Assembly: GCA_019240375.1 (NCBI GenBank)
Contig: JAFAYN010000587.1
Coordinates: 1-17,417 of the forward strand
Direction of reading: 5' to 3'
DNA length: 17,417 nt
Origin: Gemmatimonadota bacterium
GTDB lineage: Bacteria; Gemmatimonadota; Gemmatimonadetes; Longimicrobiales; Longimicrobiaceae
Under the pieces are notes generated by a model. It was not told where the DNA came from, made no database searches, and saw only the letters and a program-made list of their open reading frames with translations. A program made the translations under genes and the position numbers. The stretch's first letter is position 1. Every line of letters starts with the position of its first letter. Shown here piece by piece: positions 13,144 to 17,417 of the stretch.

Positions 13144-14070
13144 TCAGCCGGGGGGCGCGGCTCCCGGGACGGGCTCCGGCGGCTGGCCCAGGCGCACCCG
13201 GCGCCGCAGCACGGTGCGGACGGGGGTGGTCAGGTGGCCGAACGCCGCCAGCAGCGACACCAGCAGGAGGAGCCCGGCCGTGTACAGCTCGTAGGCGTGC
13301 AGGGTGCCCACGTACAGCGGGGCCATGGTGAGCGCGAAGTTCCCGGCGCCGTGGAAGAGGAGCGAGGTGAGCAGCGCGCCCCCCGAGCGGTTGTAGAGCC
13401 AGGTCATCAGCACCGACCACCCGATCCCCGTTTCCACCAGGAAGACGATGAAGGGGACGTGGAACTCGCCCCCTCCCGGCATCAGGAAGAGCGGGAGGTG
13501 CCAGACCGACCAGGCGGCGCCGATCACCAGGCTGGCCGGGAGGGCCCCGCTCCGCGCCTGGAGCCGGGGGAGAGCGTACCCCCGCCACCCGAACTCCTCC
13601 CCCAGCGGCGGCGCGACCGCGGCGGCAAGGGCCGCCGGGAGGGCGGGGAGGACCCAGCGCTCCGGCGGCCAACCGCTCAGGAAGGCGTAGGCCCACACCC
13701 CGCCGTACACCGCCGCCAGGGGGAGGAGGACGGACAGCGCGTACCACTTCCAGGCGAAGCGGCGACGCATCGCCCGCCCCAGCAGGTCGCGGACGCCCGC
13801 CGGTCCGCTCTCGCGCCAGGTCAGCCAGAAGGCGGTGACGGACGGCGACGCGCCCGCGATCCCGGTCAGGGCCAGGCGCGCGACCGTGTTGACCGGGAGG
13901 ACGCCCGTGTAGGCGAGCAGCAGCCACAGGTCGGCGGACCAGCGCAGGGCGAAGGTGCCGGCGAAGAAGCGCCATAGCGAGTGCCGGGGGGTGCTCCGTG
14001 CGGCCGCTCCGGGCTCTCTGGCCTCTTTTTCGTCCGCGGTCGGGTCGCTCTGGTGCGCGGGGGGATCCAT
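13144..14070 (-). CDS. CPBP family intramembrane glutamic protease (CAAX-protease-like)
   Basis: A 308-residue multi-pass membrane protein. The catalytic motifs of the CPBP/Abi family are present: GEEFGWRGYALPRLQ with Glu158-Glu159 and Arg163, AAWSVWHLPLF with His191, and LLFHGAGNFAL with His240 and Asn244. Hydrophobic segments lie near 45-60, 64-84, 108-131, 141-153, 179-195, 205-225 and 262-280. The N-terminal ~30 residues are charged and cytoplasmic-like. Family members process prenylated or other membrane proteins, and in bacteria often relate to bacteriocin immunity; target unknown here. The start at 14070 is preferred because the region upstream in frame is a low-complexity Pro/Arg/Ala shadow of the divergent dehydrogenase gene. 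Confidence 0.88.
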   Translation of the reverse strand: MDPPAHQSDPTADEKEAREPGAAARSTPRHSLWRFFAGTFALRWSADLWLLLAYTGVLPVNTVARLALTGIAGASPSVTAFWLTWRESGPAGVRDLLGRAMRRRFAWKWYALSVLLPLAAVYGGVWAYAFLSGWPPERWVLPALPAALAAAVAPPLGEEFGWRGYALPRLQARSGALPASLVIGAAWSVWHLPLFLMPGGGEFHVPFIVFLVETGIGWSVLMTWLYNRSGGALLTSLLFHGAGNFALTMAPLYVGTLHAYELYTAGLLLLVSLLAAFGHLTTPVRTVLRRRVRLGQPPEPVPGAAPPG

Positions 14071-14231
14071 TCCGGCTCTGCTCTCCCGTGTCTCGTGAGT
14101 GGGGCCGTAACTGCCTGCCGGGAAAGGTGGTGGGGAGGGCAATGGCCGTGCCCCGGGGCCCGCGGTACGGAACTTCCCCGCCGGGCGTGGGAACGGGAGG
14201 GGTCGGGGACCATCCAGCGAGGAGGGGGACG
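14071..14231. other. Divergent intergenic region between CPBP and dehydrogenase genes
   Basis: These 161 bases must contain the promoters of both genes. I find no convincing -35/-10 pair on either strand. GGAGGGGG at 14221-14228 is the dehydrogenase ribosome binding site. Confidence 0.4.
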
Positions 14232-15089
14232 GTGGCGGACGGAAGCGGCGGGATGCGCGGCAGGGTGTGCCTGGTGACGGGCGCCACGCTGGGGATCGGG
14301 CGGGCCACGGCGGTCGGGCTGGCGCGGCAGGGGGCACGGGTGGGGATCGTGGGGCGCAGCCGGGAGCGCGGCGAGGCGGTGCGGGCCGAGATCGCACGGG
14401 AGGCGGGGGCGTCCGCGGTGGAGCTGTTCCTGGGCGACCTGTCGTCGCAGGCGGAGGTGCGGCGGATCGCCGGGGAGGTGCGGGCGCGCTTCGGGCGGCT
14501 GGACGTGCTGGTCAGCAACGCGGGCGTGTACACCCGACGCCGCGAGTCGACGGTGGACGGGATCGAGACGCAGCTGGCGGTCAACCACCTGGCCCCGTTC
14601 CTGTTGACCCGTCTGCTTCTGGACCTGCTGACGGCGAGCGCGCCGGCGCGGGTGGTGGTGGTCAGCTCCGAGGCACACCGCGGCGCACGCATCCCGTGGG
14701 ACGACCTGCAGGGAGAGCGGAAGTACAGCGGGCTGCGGGCCTATGCCAACACCAAGCTGATGAACCTGCTCTTCGTGCGGGAGCTGGCGCGCAGGACGGC
14801 GGGGACGGGCGTGACGGTCAACGCGCTGCACCCGGGTGTCGTCGCGACGGAACTGCTGTTCGGCGGGTGGGCGCCGCTCCGGCTGCTGCGGCCGTTCCTG
14901 CGTACGCCGGAGCAGGGGGCGAGCACGTCCGTCTGGCTCGCGTCCTCGGCCGAGGTGGAGGGGGTCACCGGGAGGTACTTCCGCGACGAGCGCGAGGTCG
15001 TTCCGTCGCGTGCCGCCCTGGACGACGAGGCCGCGCGTCGCCTGTGGAAGATCAGCGAGGAGTTGACGGGGTTGTCGTCTTCGAGTTGA
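14232..15089 (+). CDS. Short-chain dehydrogenase/reductase (retinol-dehydrogenase-like)
   Basis: A 285-residue classical SDR. The cofactor motif TGATLGIG is at 16-23, GRSRERGE after strand 2 suggests NADP(H) preference, and LGDLSSQAEVRRIA and NAG (96-98) are conserved. The catalytic set is Asn118, Ser146 in VVVSSEAH, and Tyr171/Lys175 in AYANTKLMNLLFVRELARR. LHPGVVATELL after it matches the retinol dehydrogenase/WWOX-like group. The GTG at 14232 is chosen because AGGAGG (14220-14225) is 6 bases upstream; the ATG at 14253 starts just before the first strand but has no such site. Substrate unknown. Directly downstream lies a repeat-rich region with three hairpins. Confidence 0.88.
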   Translation: MADGSGGMRGRVCLVTGATLGIGRATAVGLARQGARVGIVGRSRERGEAVRAEIAREAGASAVELFLGDLSSQAEVRRIAGEVRARFGRLDVLVSNAGVYTRRRESTVDGIETQLAVNHLAPFLLTRLLLDLLTASAPARVVVVSSEAHRGARIPWDDLQGERKYSGLRAYANTKLMNLLFVRELARRTAGTGVTVNALHPGVVATELLFGGWAPLRLLRPFLRTPEQGASTSVWLASSAEVEGVTGRYFRDEREVVPSRAALDDEAARRLWKISEELTGLSSSS

Positions 15090-15112
15090 TCTCGTGGTGG
15101 CGGGCCGCTCCA

Positions 15113-15215
15113 GAGCCCGCAAACTGCGCGGTCTCTTCCGCGGGGCCGGTGAGCCTGCCGGAACTACTGGCAGTCTCCCCAGCCCGGAGTGAGCCCCGGA
15201 AACTGCCCGGGTCTC
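15113..15215 (+). repeat. Tandem array of three covarying hairpins
   Basis: Three units at 15113-15135, 15151-15177 and 15191-15215 each have the form GAG, C, stem, 7-base loop, stem, T, CTC. The stems are CCGC/GCGG, CTGCC(G)/(T)GGCAG and CCCGG/CCGGG. Loops are AAACTGC, GAACTAC and AAACTGC. The stem bases differ between units but remain complementary, and the outer GAG/CTC pair and C-T mismatch are kept. Starts are 38 and 40 bases apart, with spacers of 15 and 13 bases. The pattern points to structure conserved at the RNA or single-strand DNA level. It begins 24 bp after the dehydrogenase stop. Confidence 0.7.
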
Positions 15216-15275
15216 CCTCCGTACAAGATTTGTAGGGTACGGCGGGAACTGTAACAACGAAAATGGACAAAAAAG

Positions 15276-15307
15276 CCTTCCCCCAGAATTGGGGGATCAA
15301 GGGGGCT
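15276..15307 (+). repeat. G/C-tract palindromic repeat, copy 1
   Basis: GCCTTCCCCCAGAAT is followed by TGGGGGATCAAGGGGGC. CCCCCA/TGGGGG forms a 6-bp hairpin with loop GAAT. The last 16 bases, GGGGGATCAAGGGGGC (15292-15307), recur exactly at 15479-15494. Confidence 0.6.
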
Positions 15308-15461
15308 GCTGTCCGAGCCCAAGCGAGGCGGATGGGGGCGTGCGGCGACGGCATTCGCGCTAGTCCCGACCAGCCCCCTCCCCCGGCCCCTCCCCCACAA
15401 GGGTGGAGGGGAGCACTACGGCTCACGTGCGAGGGGAACTTCTTTGGCATCTTGCAGTTGA

Positions 15462-15524
15462 GCCCCTCCCCTGCTTGCGGGGGATCAAGGGGGCAGGCTG
15501 TGGGAGGGGGCCTGCCGTTGCAGG
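15462..15524 (+). repeat. G/C-tract palindromic repeat, copy 2, with nested stems
   Basis: GCCCCTCCCCTGCTTGC followed by the same GGGGGATCAAGGGGGC (15479-15494). It overlaps a 7-bp stem GGCAGGC/GCCTGCC (15492-15498 with 15510-15516) that competes with CCTGC/GCAGG (15511-15515 with 15520-15524). Between copies, 15381-15415 holds further C-rich and G-rich arms (CCCCTCC...GGAGGGG). Together 15090-15545 is a 456-base non-coding repeat region between convergent genes with no gene I can support. Confidence 0.55.
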
Positions 15525-15545
15525 CTATCCCCTGTAACCTGTCCC

Positions 15546-16493
15546 CTATCCCCTGCCGTTCCCCTCCTCCGGCCCGCGCACGTGCTCCTTGTGCTCCTTC
15601 ACCCGCACGGCCCCGGGCTCCGGCGTGATCCCGCTCCCCCGCTCCTCCGCCCAGACCTGCGTGAACTCCGCGCCGAAGAACAGGATCAGCGACGCGTAGT
15701 ACACCCACAGCAGCAGGACGGCCAGCGACCCGGCGGCGCCGAATACCTCCCCGGGGTTGCTCTTCCCCAGGTAGAAGCCGATGGCGAACTTGCCGATCAT
15801 GAACAGCAGGGCGGTGAGGATGGCGCCGATCCACACGTCGCGCAGGGCGATGGTCGCGTCGGGGAGGATCTTGAACATCGCGGCGAACAGGAGGGTGATC
15901 ACCACGAACGAGACCCCGAAGTTGAGCGCCAGCAGGAGCGGCTCCCCGATCCCCGGCATCATTCGCCCCAGCGCGTCGCCCACGGCGGAGATCGCCGCCG
16001 TCAGCGCCAGCGACACCAGGAGGAGGAAGGCGATCCCCAGGATCAGCCCGAAGGAGAAGAAGCGCTTCACGATGAAGTTCCTGATCCCGCCCTGCTTGGG
16101 GTCCGGCTCCACCTCCCACGCCTTGTTCAGCGCCATCTGCAGCTGCGCGAAGGCGCCCGTGGCCCCGAACAGGAGCGCGGCGATGCTCAGGACGCTGGCG
16201 AGCGGACGCCCGGAGTTCGGCTGCCTGGTCTCCTGCGCCTTTTCGATGATCGTCCGGATCTCGTCCGCGCCCGACGTCCCGATCAGGCTCCCGAACTGCC
16301 CGTGAATCGCCTCCTGCACCTGCTGCGACCCCATCACCGCCCCCGCGATCATCACGATCAGCAGGAGGAGCGGGGGGAGGGAAAAGACGGTGTAGTACGC
16401 GAGCGCCGCCGCCATGGTGGTGCACTCGTCCTTGGAGAAGCCGGCAAAGGTCTTCTTGAGCAGCTCGACGTATCCGATCCTGGGTGATGCCAT
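15546..16493 (-). CDS. YihY/virulence factor BrkB family membrane protein
   Basis: A 315-residue inner-membrane protein. The family opening ELLKKTFAGFSKDECTTMAA followed by ALAYYTVFSLPPLLLLI is at 10-48; the segment ALLFGATGAFAQLQMALNKA with WEV and the late DVWIGAILTALLFMIGKFAI with GFYLG and AAGSLAVLLLWVYYASLILF are typical, giving about six membrane helices. The charged tail (VKEHKEHVRGPEEGNGRG) is cytoplasmic-like. The name derives from resemblance to Bordetella BrkB; the cellular role of most members is unknown, and the old RNase BN label was withdrawn. The start at 16493 (MASPRIGYVELL) is chosen because upstream codons in frame are antisense to the divergent gene. It ends beside the repeat region. 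Confidence 0.9.
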   Translation of the reverse strand: MASPRIGYVELLKKTFAGFSKDECTTMAAALAYYTVFSLPPLLLLIVMIAGAVMGSQQVQEAIHGQFGSLIGTSGADEIRTIIEKAQETRQPNSGRPLASVLSIAALLFGATGAFAQLQMALNKAWEVEPDPKQGGIRNFIVKRFFSFGLILGIAFLLLVSLALTAAISAVGDALGRMMPGIGEPLLLALNFGVSFVVITLLFAAMFKILPDATIALRDVWIGAILTALLFMIGKFAIGFYLGKSNPGEVFGAAGSLAVLLLWVYYASLILFFGAEFTQVWAEERGSGITPEPGAVRVKEHKEHVRGPEEGNGRG

Positions 16494-16595
16494 GACGCTG
16501 GTCCCATGCCTGCGGTGAACGGAGGAATCCGGGCGCCGAGCGTGTGCAAGCATGGTTCCAGCCCCACCCCCGTTCCCGCAGCCGATCCATTCCCG
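16494..16595. other. Short divergent intergenic region
   Basis: These 102 bases separate the divergent YihY/BrkB gene and the last gene. I see no clear promoter hexamers or strong ribosome binding site for either gene. Confidence 0.4.
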
Positions 16596-17417
16596 ATGCC
16601 GAAGCCGGTCGCCGCCGCTCACGATCCCTCGCTCGCCGCCACCGTGGTGCGGCGCACCCCGCTCCTGTACGCCGCGGGACCGGACCCCGCACTCGACCGC
16701 CCGGCGCACGTGCGCGCCGGCTCCGGCCTGGCCTGGTTCGGCGGGCGGCTGGCCGTGGTGCAGGACGACGCCGCCTTCGTCGCGCTAACCGACCCCCGCG
16801 GCGAGCGGGTGGAGGCGGTCACCCTCCCCGCGGGGGAGGGCGGGGCGCGTCAGTTCGACGACCTGCGCGGCAACAAGCGTTTCAAGCTCGACCTGGAGGC
16901 GTGCACCGTCGTCCCCGGCGACGAAGGGGAGCTGCTGGTGGCCTTCGGGTCGGGGTCCACGCCGCTGCGGGAGCAGGTGGTGCTCCTGGCCGACGGCCCC
17001 CGGGGGCCGCGCGTGTCCGTGCACGACGCTTCGGCGGTGTACGCGCTGCTGCGGGAGTGTACGGAATTCGCCGGGAGCGAGCTGAACGTGGAGGGGGCGC
17101 TGTTCGTGGACGGGCGGATCCGGCTCTTCAACCGGGGGAACGGCGCCCCCCGCGGCGACCTCCTCCCCGTGGATGCCACGTGCGAGCTGGAGTGGGTGGC
17201 GTTGCGGGCGCACCTCCTGGACACGGCCGTCGCGCCGCCCCGGCCGCGCGGCGTGGTGCGCTATGACCTGGGGGCGATGGACGGCTTCAAGCTGACCTTC
17301 ACGGACGCTGCATGGTTCGACGGGCGGATCGTATTCTCGGCGGCGGCGGAGGACTCGCCGGACGTCACGCGCGACGGGGTGGTGGCGGGGTCGGCGCTGG
17401 GGGTGTTCGACGCGCCG
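16596..17417 (+). CDS. Probable beta-propeller protein, DUF6929-like (cut by window edge)
   Basis: An open frame from ATG 16596 runs 274 codons to the right edge with no stop. It shows repeated strand-turn segments: GSGLAWFGGRLAVVQDDAAF followed by VALTD, then FKLDLEACTVVPG, GELLVAFGSGSTPLREQVVL and LNVEGALFVDGRIRLFNRGN. These blocks (a 'variable display' strand, DLEA, LLVxGSGSxxxR and NxEGA) resemble the DUF6929 family of predicted propellers as I remember it. There is no signal peptide, so it is probably cytoplasmic. The function of that family is not known to me. The start is tentative because no Shine-Dalgarno is visible; the first conserved-looking residues (VVRRTPLLYA) begin at about 17. 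Confidence 0.7.
   Translation, partial: MPKPVAAAHDPSLAATVVRRTPLLYAAGPDPALDRPAHVRAGSGLAWFGGRLAVVQDDAAFVALTDPRGERVEAVTLPAGEGGARQFDDLRGNKRFKLDLEACTVVPGDEGELLVAFGSGSTPLREQVVLLADGPRGPRVSVHDASAVYALLRECTEFAGSELNVEGALFVDGRIRLFNRGNGAPRGDLLPVDATCELEWVALRAHLLDTAVAPPRPRGVVRYDLGAMDGFKLTFTDAAWFDGRIVFSAAAEDSPDVTRDGVVAGSALGVFDAP

Noticed and set aside
12326..14692. 788-codon open frame on the minus strand
   Set aside because: It crosses the winged-helix gene antisense, the CPBP gene in a different frame and the dehydrogenase antisense; composition is shadow-like and no motif is present.
15113..15215. CRISPR-like array
   Set aside because: Units are short, their stems differ and the spacers are only 13-15 bases; no cas gene is in the window.
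15229..15258. Minus-strand promoter-like pair TTGTTA / TACAAA with 18-base spacing
   Set aside because: It would transcribe antisense to the dehydrogenase with no gene to serve. Four of six matches in a locally AT-rich patch is weak.

Overview
The window is uniformly GC-rich, with GTG as well as ATG starts, clear Shine-Dalgarno sites at many genes and intergenic DNA holding palindromes and degenerate repeats. Gene content (TIGR01777 epimerase, DinB, AHSA1/SRPBCC, small antitoxin, PhzF, Rid, cohesin-like secreted protein, HD phosphohydrolase, CPBP protease, YihY/BrkB) fits a Gram-negative environmental bacterium. Gemmatimonadota of the Longimicrobium type is my best guess; it rests on general resemblance and not on a phylogenetic marker.

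Left part (1-6.2 kb). The edge carries the start of an IS66-type transposase on the minus strand. Its apparent terminus sits directly against the C-terminal remnant of an isoprenylcysteine carboxyl methyltransferase-like gene. Then come a small unknown protein, an epimerase, a lipoprotein substrate-binding protein with no transporter genes beside it, an Asp/Glu-racemase-fold protein lacking both catalytic cysteines, and a DinB protein coupled to it. A complete IS630-family element (TA duplication, terminal inverted repeats, two-frame transposase with a G_GGG_GGC slip site) separates DinB from an AHSA1 protein.

Middle part (6.2-13.1 kb). Two methyltransferases and an orphan antitoxin-like gene are followed by a palindromic terminator, then a PhzF-Rid pair joined by an ATGA overlap. 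Next are two paralogous winged-helix-like genes (9512 and 12437) with related upstream DNA. They flank a secreted cohesin-like protein and a translationally linked HD hydrolase/metallo-beta-lactamase-fold pair. Good intrinsic terminators follow the cohesin-like gene and the second paralogue.

Right part (13.1-17.4 kb). A CPBP membrane protease (minus) and a short-chain dehydrogenase (plus) diverge. The dehydrogenase and a YihY/BrkB membrane protein (minus) converge on 456 bp of non-coding DNA. That stretch holds three tandem hairpins whose stems differ but stay complementary around a 7-nt loop, then a second set of GGGGGATCAAGGGGGC palindromic repeats. The right edge cuts a probable beta-propeller protein (DUF6929-like).

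Most unusual signals: the covarying hairpin array (15113-15215), the two-member winged-helix family with its shared upstream element, the IS630 frameshift signal, and the loss of catalytic residues in two amino-acid/imine-type enzymes.
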